From assembly GCF_025822605.1 (NCBI RefSeq), contig NZ_JACKTY010000038.1, forward strand, positions 43,114 to 84,440: a stretch of DNA of 41,327 bases, given 5' to 3'. Positions 1 to 8,336 of this stretch are shown piece after piece (the first letter of the stretch is position 1; every line of letters begins with the position of its first letter). The notes beneath the pieces were generated by a model that was not told where the DNA came from, searched no databases, and worked only from the letters and a program-made list of their open reading frames with translations. Made by a program: the position numbers and the translations under genes. The stretch comes from Mycolicibacterium komossense. GTDB lineage: Bacteria; Actinomycetota; Actinomycetes; Mycobacteriales; Mycobacteriaceae.

Positions 1-951
1 GATCTGCCGGTGTGGGTGGATACGCCGACCCGGGAGAAAGCCGACGCCGAGTTGGCTGGGGTGGCCGCCGAGTTCGGGCCCGAAGAGTTGCGTAAAGCAG
101 CAGCGTTGATTGCTGCGCTGGTCAATCCCGATGGGGAGTTCTCCGATGCCGACCGGGGCCGTAAACGCGGGGTCACCATCGGCCGGCAGGGCCCGGATGC
201 GATGTCCACCATCTCCGGGCAGATCACCCCGGAGTTGCGGGCCACGGTGGAGGCGGTGTCCTCGAAATCGGCCGCACCGGGCATGTGCAACCCGGACGAC
301 GACGCCCCGTGCGTGAAGGGAAAAGCGAGTGAGGCGCAGGTCAAAGGTGATCGCCGCACCCCCGCCCAGCGCCAGCATGATGCACTGACGGCGATGGGCC
401 GCAACACCCTGTGCTCAGGAGAACTGGGTAGCCATCACGGCCTGCCCGTCACCATCGTGGTGTCCACCACCCTCACAGAACGCGAACCCGGGGCCGGACT
501 CGCCGTCACCTCGAGTGGCACCCGGATGCCGATGACCGACGCCGTCCGACTGGCCTCCCACGCGTTTCATTACCTGGTGATCTTCGACCACATGGGCCGC
601 GTACTGGACCTGGGTCGCAGCAAGCGGATCACCTCGGCCGATCAACGGATCGTCCTGCACGCCAAAGACCGCGGCTGCACCGTCCCCGGGTTTCTCACCG
701 AAGTCCACCACGCCGAATGCGACTGGGCCCAGAACGGAGTGACCAACATCAACGACCTCACCTTCGCCTGCGGCCCCCACAACCGCCTCGTCACACCCGG
801 CGGCTGGCGCACCCGGAAACGCAAAGACGGCCGCACTGAATGGATCCCACCACCACACCTCGACACCGGCCACGGCCGCATCAACAAACACCACCACCCC
901 GAAGAGCTCCTGCGCCGCGAGAAGCCCGCGGGTGACGATGACGCACGCTAA
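1..951 (+). CDS. 13E12 repeat family / DUF222 HNH-endonuclease-like protein, 5'-truncated by window edge
   Basis: The frame is open from base 1, so the gene begins before the window; about 316 codons are visible and the family usually has about 450-500. The visible part holds the end of the DUF222 region and a C-terminal HNH region: an LGRSKRITSADQR stretch, then EVHHAECDW, an NDLTFACGPHN block and the TEWIPPPHLDTG tail typical of mycobacterial 13E12 proteins. In this family the HNH fold normally has a Cys-Pro-Gly-Cys-Asp type zinc loop before the EVHH. Here the sequence runs from GCTVPG straight to FLTEVHH, so a few residues including one zinc cysteine seem to be missing, and nuclease activity is doubtful. 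13E12 genes are multicopy in mycobacteria and can be prophage attachment targets. It is convergent with the CoA transferase gene. Confidence 0.85.
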   Translation, partial: DLPVWVDTPTREKADAELAGVAAEFGPEELRKAAALIAALVNPDGEFSDADRGRKRGVTIGRQGPDAMSTISGQITPELRATVEAVSSKSAAPGMCNPDDDAPCVKGKASEAQVKGDRRTPAQRQHDALTAMGRNTLCSGELGSHHGLPVTIVVSTTLTEREPGAGLAVTSSGTRMPMTDAVRLASHAFHYLVIFDHMGRVLDLGRSKRITSADQRIVLHAKDRGCTVPGFLTEVHHAECDWAQNGVTNINDLTFACGPHNRLVTPGGWRTRKRKDGRTEWIPPPHLDTGHGRINKHHHPEELLRREKPAGDDDAR

Positions 952-961
952 CTGCGCGCAG
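952..961. terminator. 10-bp perfect palindrome between convergent genes
   Basis: CTGCGCGCAG is self-complementary and fills most of the 13-nt gap between two convergent stop codons. It could serve as a short bidirectional stem, but it has no loop and no T-run, so a terminator role is only a guess. Confidence 0.25.
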
Positions 962-964
962 ACT

Positions 965-3397
965 TCAGCCTGATACCTTTTTGGCCCCGCGCGCTCCCGG
1001 TACCCGGCCGATCACACCGTCGGCCTCCAACGCGGCGATCTCGCCTTCGCTGAGACCCAGCTCGGTGAGCAGTTCGTGGTTGTGCTCGCCCAGCAGCGGA
1101 GCCGGTGAGGTGTGATACCGCGCGGGTCCGTGTGACATCCGCATCGGCACTGTGCTGTGCAACGCCGCCCTGTTGACGGGATGACCCACCTCTTCGAAGA
1201 ATTCGCGGAACGCCAGCTGCGGTATCTCGCTCTGCCGATGCGGTTGCATCACCTTGGCGGCGGGTACCCCGGCGCCCCAGAGACGGTCGACGATCTCATC
1301 GCTGCTGCGCTGCCCACACCACGCCGACAGATGTTGGTCGATCAGGTCGTGGCCCGCCCGACGGCCGCCGGCGGTGAGAAGCGCGGGGTCCATCGCCCAG
1401 TCGGGAGCACCGATCGCCTCCCGCAACAACACCCACTGGGCGTCGGTGCTCACCGCCACGGCCACCCAAGAGTCGGCGCGACCGAATTCGTCGATATCGA
1501 TGGAGCGGTAGAGGTTCTGCGGTGCCGCGGCCGGACCGCGGTTGCCGTCACGTTCCAAAAGCGCCCCGTAGGAGGAGTATTCGATGACCTGCTCGGCAGC
1601 GATATTGAGCGCGGCGTCCACCATGGCGGCTTCGACCAGCACCCCCTCCCCCGTGCGACGCCGGTGTTCCAGTGCCAGGAGCAACGCGTTGAGTGCGTGC
1701 ACACCCGCGTTGGGGTCACCGACGGAGTACGGCTCATACGGGTTGCGGTCCGGGTAGCCCGTCAACCAGCTCAGCCCAGACGCGTCCTCGATGATGTACG
1801 CGAACGCCGGGTTGTCCCGCCACGGCCCGTCGAGACCGAAACCGGGCATCCGGACCATGATCGCGCCGGGCCGCAGCGCCTGCACGGTGTCGAAGTCCAG
1901 CCCGATGTGGTCCATCACCCGCGGCGTGTAGTTCTCGACGATCACATCGCAGGTGGCGATCACCCGAAGCAGCAGGTCGCGGCCCTGCTCGGTCTGGAAA
2001 TCCAGCGTCAGGCTCTTCTTGTTGGTGTTGAGCCCGGAGAAGATCGGCGACCGCTCCCACCACTGCTCGACCGAGGCCGGGATACCGGCGATCAACCGGG
2101 TGCCGTCGGGGCGGGGCGTGGACTCCAGGTGGATCAGCTCCGCCCCGAGGAGCGCCAGTGCATGCGTGCAGGACGGACCAGCCCAGAAGGTGGTCATATC
2201 GAGTACCCGTAACCCGCTGAACGGCGATCGATCTGGCGCACCCGCGGGGGTCGGCGCGGGGCGCACCGGTACTGCCGCACTGCGATAGGTCTCGGTGTGC
2301 TCACCGAGTCGCGGCGCCCCCCGCGGCGGCTGCAGCATCGCGGGCGAGATGCGGTACGGGTGCGCGGGCTGGGTGAATCCGTCGCGGGGATTGGTCACGA
2401 ACGAGCCGCGCTCCACGAAATGATCCATAGCGGTGACATTCTCGCCGTTTCCCACCGGCGCGTTGGGGATCCGGAATGCCGATGCCAGGTCGCGGATATC
2501 CTCGACCTTCTCGCCCTTGAGCCAGTCGTAGAGCTCCGCCGCGTGCAGATTCGCCTGTTCGGTGATGGTCAGTGTGCTGTCTTCGTCGATCCACTCCTGG
2601 TGGCCGGACATCGCGCACAGGTCGTGCCATTGCTGGGCGGTCCCGCAGCCCACCGCCACCAGCCCGTCGGCGGCGGTCGCCACCCCTGGCACGGTGGGTT
2701 TACGCTCGGTGCGCCACGGTCTGCCGAGCATTTCGAAGTAGGTAACGGGATAATATGTGAGACAGAGGATTTGGGATTCCAGCATCGAGAGATCGACGAG
2801 CTCCCCGACTCCCGTGCCCAGCCGGGCGGCCCTGGACGCCAGGGTGGCCACGCTGGCATGGGCACCGGCAACCCAGTCCCCGACCTGCCCGCCGACGAAG
2901 ACCGGCGCCCGGTCCTGGGCGCCACGCCCGATTCCCGTCATCCCGCCCGACCAGGCCTGCAGGGTGAACTCGGTGGCCGGGCGGTCTCGCCACGGACCCT
3001 CCAGACCAAACGGGGTGATCGCGGTGACGATCAGGTGCGGATGTCGGCGCAGGATTTCCGCGGGTGCCATCGACCCGAGCTCGGCGACCCGCGAACCAGG
3101 CGACCACACCACCGCATCAGCACCGGCCAGCAGGCCCTCGAGCATGACTGCGTCAGCCTCAGCACCCGGGTCGGCCACCACACTGTGTTTGGAGCACGCC
3201 AGGAAACTGAACAGGGCTCCGCCCGCCTCGGCGTCCACCTCGGCGCCGGACGCTGACCACATGCGTAGCGAATCACCCTCCGGTGGTTCGACTTTGGTGA
3301 TATGTGCGCCACCGTCGGCGAGGAGCTTGGTGCAATATCCGCCGGCGATCCCGGTGGACAGGTCCACCACGGAGTAGCCGGACAACGGGCCGGACAC
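965..3397 (-). CDS. Tandem-fused family III CoA transferase (CaiB/BaiF), two full domains
   Basis: About 810 residues, twice the usual 400 of a CaiB/BaiF CoA transferase, made of two complete homologous halves. The N-terminal half runs from LSGYSVVDLSTG to about residue 380; the second begins at FSGLRVLDMTTFWAGP. Each half keeps the Gly-Asp pair of the catalytic aspartate (GGQVGDWVAG near residue 174, and SVGDPNAG in the second half), so both could be active. Family III enzymes move CoA between carboxylic acids through an aspartyl-CoA anhydride. I chose the GTG at 3397 because AGAAGG lies 7 nt before it; a TTG at 3403 would overlap the crotonase stop (TTGA) but sits only 1 nt from that SD. 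Last gene of a coupled five-gene operon. It probably activates the acid made by the upstream hydrolases; the substrate is unknown. Confidence 0.9.
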   Translation of the reverse strand: MSGPLSGYSVVDLSTGIAGGYCTKLLADGGAHITKVEPPEGDSLRMWSASGAEVDAEAGGALFSFLACSKHSVVADPGAEADAVMLEGLLAGADAVVWSPGSRVAELGSMAPAEILRRHPHLIVTAITPFGLEGPWRDRPATEFTLQAWSGGMTGIGRGAQDRAPVFVGGQVGDWVAGAHASVATLASRAARLGTGVGELVDLSMLESQILCLTYYPVTYFEMLGRPWRTERKPTVPGVATAADGLVAVGCGTAQQWHDLCAMSGHQEWIDEDSTLTITEQANLHAAELYDWLKGEKVEDIRDLASAFRIPNAPVGNGENVTAMDHFVERGSFVTNPRDGFTQPAHPYRISPAMLQPPRGAPRLGEHTETYRSAAVPVRPAPTPAGAPDRSPFSGLRVLDMTTFWAGPSCTHALALLGAELIHLESTPRPDGTRLIAGIPASVEQWWERSPIFSGLNTNKKSLTLDFQTEQGRDLLLRVIATCDVIVENYTPRVMDHIGLDFDTVQALRPGAIMVRMPGFGLDGPWRDNPAFAYIIEDASGLSWLTGYPDRNPYEPYSVGDPNAGVHALNALLLALEHRRRTGEGVLVEAAMVDAALNIAAEQVIEYSSYGALLERDGNRGPAAAPQNLYRSIDIDEFGRADSWVAVAVSTDAQWVLLREAIGAPDWAMDPALLTAGGRRAGHDLIDQHLSAWCGQRSSDEIVDRLWGAGVPAAKVMQPHRQSEIPQLAFREFFEEVGHPVNRAALHSTVPMRMSHGPARYHTSPAPLLGEHNHELLTELGLSEGEIAALEADGVIGRVPGARGAKKVSG

Positions 3398-3399
3398 GT

Positions 3400-4365
3400 T
3401 CAATCCTTCTTTTTGCGGTTCTTCTTGCTCAGCCTGAAATCCGGCGGGAACTTGCTGTCATTGTCATTGACCGCCCCGGCGAGACCGCTGCCGATCGCCT
3501 CGTGCATGTCGAGATCGTCCGCGCCGTCGTTTTGCACGCCGCTACCCATCGACTCGAAGAACGCGCTGAGCAGGCTGCCCAGATATTCGCCCTGGTGCTG
3601 TTTGTAGATCTCGAAGAACATCTTCTGCATGAAGACCGTGTCGACGGGTCGATTTCGCGCACACGCCAGCGCGTACTTGTATACCTCGCCTTCGAGTTCA
3701 TCGCGAGAGACGACCTTGTTGAGGAAGTTGCACTTCTCCATGTCCTCGGCTGTGAAAGGCCTGCCGGTGAAGACCATCTCCTGGAACTTGCGCAGGCCCA
3801 TCATCTGCACCCAGGTCCACATCCGCGGGCCCCAGCCGTAGTACCGGAACGACGGATGCCCGAACAGGGCGTCATCGGAGGAGATAACCAGATCGGCGTC
3901 GGCGCACTGATAGAAGTGCCAGCCGTAGCAATAGCCTTTGGCCTCGACGATGCTGATCTTCTTCAGTTCCTGCAGCGGCCGGTTACCGGCTTGCACGTTG
4001 GCATACCAGGCGCTGATCGTCGCGCCGTTGCGGAAGGTGCCCTGCGGAGGATACGCGGTGTCGGTGCCATCCAATTTCAGTTCTGCCAGCCGCCTTTCGG
4101 GATTCTCATTGCCTTCCATGAACTCGGGGAGGTCGGCGCCGCTACCCAGGTTGTCCCCGACCCCGCGGATCACCACGACCTTGACGTCGTTGTCGACCGA
4201 GGCACTGCGCACCACATCGGCGTACCGAAGGCGCGCGAGCGATGTCGGCGCATTGAGATACTCGGGTCGATTGAATGTGACGGTCGCGATCTTGGTCTTG
4301 GGGTCTTTCTCGTAGAGGATGATCTCCTCCGGCTCAGGCCGCTTCTTAGACACTGGCTGCCGCAT
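3400..4365 (-). CDS. Enoyl-CoA hydratase/isomerase (crotonase) family protein
   Basis: 321 residues, somewhat longer than a standard 260-residue crotonase. The fold is recognisable from VTFNRPEYLNAP near the N-terminus, the first oxyanion-hole segment GDNLGSGADLPEF and the second around VEAKGYCYGWHFYQCADADLVI, followed by the GHPSFRYYGWGPRM segment. The usual catalytic glutamates are not obvious: the second oxyanion segment has a Cys-Tyr-Gly instead of the common Gly-Gly, so the reaction may not be simple enoyl-CoA hydration. The C-terminus is strongly basic (KKNRKKKD). The ATG at 4365 overlaps the end of the upstream M24 gene by 20 nt; a GTG at 4353 is an alternative start. Co-transcribed with two M24 proteins and the fused CoA transferase. 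Confidence 0.85.
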   Translation of the reverse strand: MRQPVSKKRPEPEEIILYEKDPKTKIATVTFNRPEYLNAPTSLARLRYADVVRSASVDNDVKVVVIRGVGDNLGSGADLPEFMEGNENPERRLAELKLDGTDTAYPPQGTFRNGATISAWYANVQAGNRPLQELKKISIVEAKGYCYGWHFYQCADADLVISSDDALFGHPSFRYYGWGPRMWTWVQMMGLRKFQEMVFTGRPFTAEDMEKCNFLNKVVSRDELEGEVYKYALACARNRPVDTVFMQKMFFEIYKQHQGEYLGSLLSAFFESMGSGVQNDGADDLDMHEAIGSGLAGAVNDNDSKFPPDFRLSKKNRKKKD

Positions 4366-5488
4366 CCGAGAAGGACGGGCTGGATGTCAGTACTTCCGGA
4401 CCGTCATCGTTGATCAGGACGGCGTCGCGGCTGAATATCGCGCCGACCCCCTGCTCCCACACATACGAAGTGACGGCCAGGACTGTGCCGGGGTCCAACC
4501 GCTCCGCAGCAGAGGTCGTGGGCAGATCGGGCGAGATCACCGGCGGATCGAAGCCCAGCCCGAGACCGTGGGCTACAGGTATCGGCGGCAGCGCTTCGCC
4601 GGCGGTTTCGTAAGCGCTCAACAGGTCACCGGCGGATGCGCCCGGGCGGCACGCGTCGAGAAGCCGCTCCCACAGATCATGTGAACGCCGGTACAGCGCC
4701 CGTACTTCTGAGGCAGCCTTGACCTCGCCGACCGGCCAGGTCCGACCGACCTCGCCCACGTAGCCGTCGGCCAGCGCACCGGCGGCGAGAGCCACCAGAT
4801 CGCCCTCGGCGATCCGGCCGTCGCGACGTCCGACCCGCCACGAATGCTCAGGTGAGGTGATCCACACTCCATCCTGGGTGGCCGAGGTGCTGAAACCGCC
4901 GGCTGCCATCGCCTCCATGAGCACGCCGTTCAAAGCCTGTTCGGTGGTTCCTGCCGCGAGCTCGGAAACCGCGGCGGCGAGCCCGCGCTCGGCAACCGTG
5001 AGCGCTCCGCGCAGCACCCGGAGCTCGTCCGCGGTCTTGATTCGGCGTGCCGCCTTCATCGCAGTCTCAGCATCGACGAACTCGGCGTTGGGGAATGCCA
5101 TCGGCAACAACTGCGCGAATGACGGCGACATCGCGTCGGTACCCACGCGTTTGGCGTCAGCGGCTCCGTCAATGTGTTTGAGCACCTCGATCAGCGTCAT
5201 CGGGTTCCAGGCCAGGCCGTAAAGGTGATCATGGCCGATCTCCTCGGGGATGCCCTCGTCCCAGCTGCTGTTGAGGTGAATCTCGCCGGTGGCGCGGACC
5301 AGTACACAGATCGGCGCAAACGGCCGGGTGCCCGCAACCCAGAGTTGTGGCGCGCCGGTGACATAACGGACATTGGCCTGCCTACCGAGGACGAGGATGT
5401 CGAGGTCGTCGGCCTCGAGTTGAGCGAGAACCCGTGCTCGTCGTCCGGTACGAAGGGCCAGGTCGTCAGGAACGATCTCGTCGCTCAT
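4346..5488 (-). CDS. M24 (creatinase/aminopeptidase P fold) protein with degenerate metal site
   Basis: 380 residues with an N-terminal creatinase domain and a C-terminal pita-bread domain. The His of the motif AHGLGLG is kept, but the other canonical metal ligands are not: where active M24 peptidases have Asp-x-Gly and Ser-Asp, this protein has LAAGA and GEVGRTW (Asp to Ala and Asp to Glu), and the two C-terminal glutamates are absent (TSYVWEQG and FSRDAVL). A dinuclear metal centre is therefore unlikely. Creatinase uses the same fold without metal, so this could be a metal-free amidinohydrolase-type enzyme or a non-catalytic partner. Its start overlaps the stop of the neighbouring intact M24 gene by 4 nt (ATGA), which favours equimolar synthesis and perhaps a heterodimer. 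Confidence 0.88.
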   Translation of the reverse strand: MSDEIVPDDLALRTGRRARVLAQLEADDLDILVLGRQANVRYVTGAPQLWVAGTRPFAPICVLVRATGEIHLNSSWDEGIPEEIGHDHLYGLAWNPMTLIEVLKHIDGAADAKRVGTDAMSPSFAQLLPMAFPNAEFVDAETAMKAARRIKTADELRVLRGALTVAERGLAAAVSELAAGTTEQALNGVLMEAMAAGGFSTSATQDGVWITSPEHSWRVGRRDGRIAEGDLVALAAGALADGYVGEVGRTWPVGEVKAASEVRALYRRSHDLWERLLDACRPGASAGDLLSAYETAGEALPPIPVAHGLGLGFDPPVISPDLPTTSAAERLDPGTVLAVTSYVWEQGVGAIFSRDAVLINDDGPEVLTSSPSFSDAAASV

Positions 5489-6747
5489 CTGTGAAGGCCT
5501 ATCAGTTCCTGCCCATAGGGCGCGTAGGAAAAGTCGGTGATCGATCGATACCCGCCCTCGGTGATGACCACGATCTCCTCGCCGCGGTATCCGCCGGTGC
5601 CGTCCTCCCAGACGACGGGCTCGAGCACAAGCAACATACCTGCCGGGAACACAAAGTTGTCGTCGAACTCCTGGCCGAGATCTGTTCCGATCATCGGCAT
5701 TTCGGCGGCATTGGTGCCGATGCCGTGACCGAGGTAGAAGTGCGGCAGCCAGGGCTTCGCCCCTCCGTTGGCCGCGATCGCCGCACGGGCGAGGTCACCT
5801 GAGGTGGCGCCGGCTTTCGTCACAGCCAGCACTGCGTCGAGAATGTGGCGCCATTGTGCGAACTGGGCCTGCTGCCGGTCGGTAGGTTCGCGCCCCACCA
5901 CCCAGGTGCGTCCCCAGTCGGAGCAGTAGCCCTCATAGGTGATGCTGATATCGGTCCACAGCACGTCGCCCTCGGCCAACTCCTTCTCCGTGGGCAACAG
6001 CGGCAACGCCAGGTCGCCGGTGGTGGTCCACACGGCGCCGCTGTCCCGCGTCGTGGGCATCACCTGCCAGATGGCTTCGATCATGTTGGTCGTGGCGCCG
6101 AGTTCGAACGCGCGGCGGACGAACTGCGCCGACAGGTCCATCTGGCGAACACCGGGAGCGAGCGATCGGTAAACGTCGGCGACCGCCTCTTCGGTGATGC
6201 GACAAGCCTTTCGGACCGCGGCGATCTGGTCGACGGTCTTCACCAGCTTGGCCGGGCCGATCACCGATGCGGCGTCCGAGGGCGGCCCGGCAGGGAATAG
6301 GCGACCCGCCGCCCGCCGCATCGCGCCGGTCAGCTCATCGACCGCGATCGTCGCCCGAGAGGGCACCAGAGTGGCCAGCACCCGGGCGAAATGCTCGACG
6401 CCCTCGTCGAATTCGAGGTACAGCGGACCGTGGACGTGGTCGGTTGGAACCTCGGACTCGAAGGCACTACCTTCCCGGAACGGCATGAACAGATGCGGGT
6501 GCTCATCGCCGGCCAGTACGATGGCCACGGGGCGTTCGACATGCGATAAGCCGGCATCGAGCAGGGGCCAACTGGCACCCGTCGCGTAGACGACGTTGCC
6601 GTTGCCCAACAGCACCAGCGCGTCGATACCCTTGTCATTCATGGATTCCCGAAGCCGCGCACCGCATTCGCGGTACATCCGACCACGGTCTGGCAGGTCG
6701 GGGATGCCGAGCTGCGTGCGTCCGCTCGACGTGGCAAAGGTGGTCAT
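5485..6747 (-). CDS. M24 family metallohydrolase (Xaa-Pro peptidase / creatinase-like), intact metal ligands
   Basis: 420 residues. The N-terminal creatinase domain is followed by the M24 catalytic domain with all five expected ligands: two aspartates in WTDISITYEGYCSDWGRTW, the His in LGHGIG, one Glu in VLEPVVWEDG and one in RGEEIVVI. M24 members hydrolyse Xaa-Pro peptides, but others open creatine or ectoine-derived amides, and the catabolic operon here favours a small-molecule amide or lactam over peptides. The start ATG at 6747 shares one base with the stop of the amidohydrolase gene (TGATG), and the stop overlaps the next M24 gene. No good SD is needed if translation is coupled. Confidence 0.9.
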   Translation of the reverse strand: MTTFATSSGRTQLGIPDLPDRGRMYRECGARLRESMNDKGIDALVLLGNGNVVYATGASWPLLDAGLSHVERPVAIVLAGDEHPHLFMPFREGSAFESEVPTDHVHGPLYLEFDEGVEHFARVLATLVPSRATIAVDELTGAMRRAAGRLFPAGPPSDAASVIGPAKLVKTVDQIAAVRKACRITEEAVADVYRSLAPGVRQMDLSAQFVRRAFELGATTNMIEAIWQVMPTTRDSGAVWTTTGDLALPLLPTEKELAEGDVLWTDISITYEGYCSDWGRTWVVGREPTDRQQAQFAQWRHILDAVLAVTKAGATSGDLARAAIAANGGAKPWLPHFYLGHGIGTNAAEMPMIGTDLGQEFDDNFVFPAGMLLVLEPVVWEDGTGGYRGEEIVVITEGGYRSITDFSYAPYGQELIGLHR

Positions 6748-7946
6748 CAGATCCCCAGGAACTTCTGGATGTTGGTGCTGACGATCTTCGCTGCCGCTTC
6801 CGGACCGACCATCTCTACCACCGATGCCAGGGACTTCTCCGAATAGCCGAACGTGCTCTCGTTGTGGGGATAGTCCGAGGACCACATCACTTTGTCCACG
6901 CCGATATCGTCGATCAGCTTCAGCCCTAGTGGGTCGACCATGAACGACGCCGACATGTGATTGTCCCAGTAGTGACGCACGGGATGGTGCAACTCGTGGT
7001 TGAACATGTGCTGATAGGACGCCAGCAGGTGCTCGGCGTCCTGCAGAGCCGTTGGCACCCAGGCGATCCCGCCCTCGAACCAACCGATCTGCAGCTGCGG
7101 GTGCCGATCCAAGATGCCGGAGAACACATACTTGGCGAACTGCTCGCGGAACGAATCGACGTTGACCATCATGCCCACCACCACGCTGTTGTGCTCACAC
7201 GGCGTCTTCGGTGGCGTCTCACCGATGTGGTGGGTGACCGGAATGCCGGCCTCCTCGATCTCGTCCCACACGGCGTCCATCGTGGTGGCGCCGTAGTCGT
7301 AGATAGTGCCTTCGTCGTCCCTGCCCGGATTCAACGGCAGGAGGAAGGTTTTGAGCCCAAGGGATTTCAGCTCGGCCAGCGTGCTGCGCGTGCCTTTCGG
7401 GTCCCACCAGTTGATCAGGCCGACACCGTAGAAGTGGCCGTGGGAGCTCTCCTGGAGTTCGGCCATGTACTCGTTGTAGATGCGGAAGACCCGCTCCCGC
7501 AGCGCCTTGTCCGGGTAGTGGAACAGCGCCAGCACGGCGTTGGGGAAGGCCAACTCTTTTTCGATACCGTCCTCGGCGAGCTCGCGGATGCGGGCCTCGA
7601 TGTTGTTGGAGGCCGCCCCGGCCAGATCGTCGTACTGCATCAGCACCCGGCCGAAGTCACCGCCGGTCCAGGACTTGCCCTTCATCCCGACCATGTATGC
7701 GCCATCTTCGTACCAAATGCGCGGTGCGGAGCCTTTGAGGTCATCCGGAAAGCGTTCGTAGAAGATGTCGTCCGCCACCGAGATGTGATTGTCGGCCGAA
7801 AACACCACGGTGCCGACAGGCAGACCCACGTCTTCGCCGGCGTGGCCGTGGCGGTCCTTAGGTGCGCCGTATCCCCCTGGCGGGTAGATCACGGCGGTGT
7901 TGGACCGAGCAGTGTTGGATGGCGCGGTGCTGAAATGTGGTGCCAT
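6747..7946 (-). CDS. Amidohydrolase-2 family metal-dependent hydrolase (TIM barrel)
   Basis: 399 residues. Recognisable features of the amidohydrolase_2 (ACMSD-like) family are an N-terminal SADNHIS segment in place of the usual DxHxH strand, a central VTHHIGE, the FEGGIAWVP strand and the C-terminal WSSDYPHNES, where the Asp normally binds metal. Members hydrolyse or decarboxylate cyclic and amide substrates. The ATG at 7946 is chosen because GGAGAG lies about 9 nt upstream and the residues before it are low-complexity and unlike the family. First gene of the operon 7946-965; its promoter must lie in the divergent region up to 8336, which carries two shared palindromes. The leader would be long if transcription starts near those sites. 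Confidence 0.88.
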   Translation of the reverse strand: MAPHFSTAPSNTARSNTAVIYPPGGYGAPKDRHGHAGEDVGLPVGTVVFSADNHISVADDIFYERFPDDLKGSAPRIWYEDGAYMVGMKGKSWTGGDFGRVLMQYDDLAGAASNNIEARIRELAEDGIEKELAFPNAVLALFHYPDKALRERVFRIYNEYMAELQESSHGHFYGVGLINWWDPKGTRSTLAELKSLGLKTFLLPLNPGRDDEGTIYDYGATTMDAVWDEIEEAGIPVTHHIGETPPKTPCEHNSVVVGMMVNVDSFREQFAKYVFSGILDRHPQLQIGWFEGGIAWVPTALQDAEHLLASYQHMFNHELHHPVRHYWDNHMSASFMVDPLGLKLIDDIGVDKVMWSSDYPHNESTFGYSEKSLASVVEMVGPEAAAKIVSTNIQKFLGI

Positions 7947-8165
7947 CTTCGGCTCTCCGTTCGAATCTGCGACAGGCGCGGCAACCGGGCCGTCTCGATT
8001 GGGCAGGACCTGGATCCCGACCGGGCGCGACTGGTGCGATAGGACCCACCTGGGCCGACCCGGACTGGGCAAGCTCCGCAGGGGAGGTGTAAGCGCCATA
8101 CTCGCCCATGGGTAATGACGTTATCAGCCTATTGCCGTATCTAATAGCGAGTTCTGTGTTGCAAA

Positions 8166-8194
8166 TACCGCACTGTCGGCTTCACACTGCGGTA
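8166..8194. repeat. Inverted repeat, 11-nt arms, in divergent promoter region
   Basis: TACCGCACTGT (8166-8176) and ACACTGCGGTA (8184-8194) are inverted copies with one mismatch and a 7-nt spacer. The 7-mer TACCGCA occurs again at 8223-8229. The size fits a dimeric regulator's operator and it lies just upstream of the TTCTC palindrome at 8201. It differs from that motif, so a second regulator may act here. Confidence 0.55.
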
Positions 8195-8195
8195 A

Positions 8196-8217
8196 TACAA
8201 TTCTCCTTTAGCGAGAA
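8196..8217. promoter_or_regulatory. TTCTC palindrome, site 1, with TACAAT -10-like box
   Basis: TTCTC-CTTTAGC-GAGAA at 8201-8217 is one of five related palindromes in this window. A good -10 hexamer, TACAAT (8196-8201, plus strand), abuts it. A bound regulator would block polymerase here. Whether the promoter serves the kinase operon or the site acts on the opposite operon cannot be decided by eye. Confidence 0.6.
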
Positions 8218-8301
8218 TCAGCTACCGCATCGCTAACGACTGAGGACCCCACTCGTCACGTGGCCGCGGACCCAGAGACCCGTGGTACCCCGAATGGGGA
8301 A

Positions 8302-8322
8302 TGCTATTCTCCGTTTCGAGAC
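8302..8322 (+). promoter_or_regulatory. Extended -10 promoter overlapped by TTCTC palindrome, site 2
   Basis: TGC-TATTCT (8302-8310) fits an extended -10 element (TGn then TAnnnT). It is overlapped by TTCTC-CGTTTC-GAGAC (8307-8322). Transcription would start near 8317, giving a leader of about 20 nt with an AAGGGG ribosome site before the ATG at 8337. This geometry is that of a repressor operator for the kinase operon. Confidence 0.65.
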
Positions 8323-8336
8323 TAAGGGGTTTGAAC

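Larger units (their letters stand above)
7947..8336. promoter_or_regulatory. 390-nt divergent control region between two catabolic operons
   Basis: No convincing gene lies here. It separates the amidohydrolase operon (minus) from the kinase operon (plus). It contains a 29-bp inverted repeat (8166-8194), a TTCTC-type palindrome at 8201-8217, a second at 8307-8322, and a third TACCGCA copy at 8223-8229. The stretch 8120-8220 is clearly richer in A and T than the flanking genes, as expected of a promoter zone. Confidence 0.75.

Noticed and set aside
1157..2212. A 351-codon open frame antisense to the CoA transferase, and many similar long antisense frames (for example 3304-4413, 6957-8042, 23566-24876)
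   Set aside because: High-GC codon bias opens shadow frames. Their products are Arg/His/Gly-rich without recognisable motifs, while the opposite strand has clear families.
8108..8236. Possible 42-codon gene in the divergent region (starts ATGGGTAATGACG)
   Set aside because: No ribosome site, no recognisable product, and it runs through the inverted repeat and TTCTC site 1.
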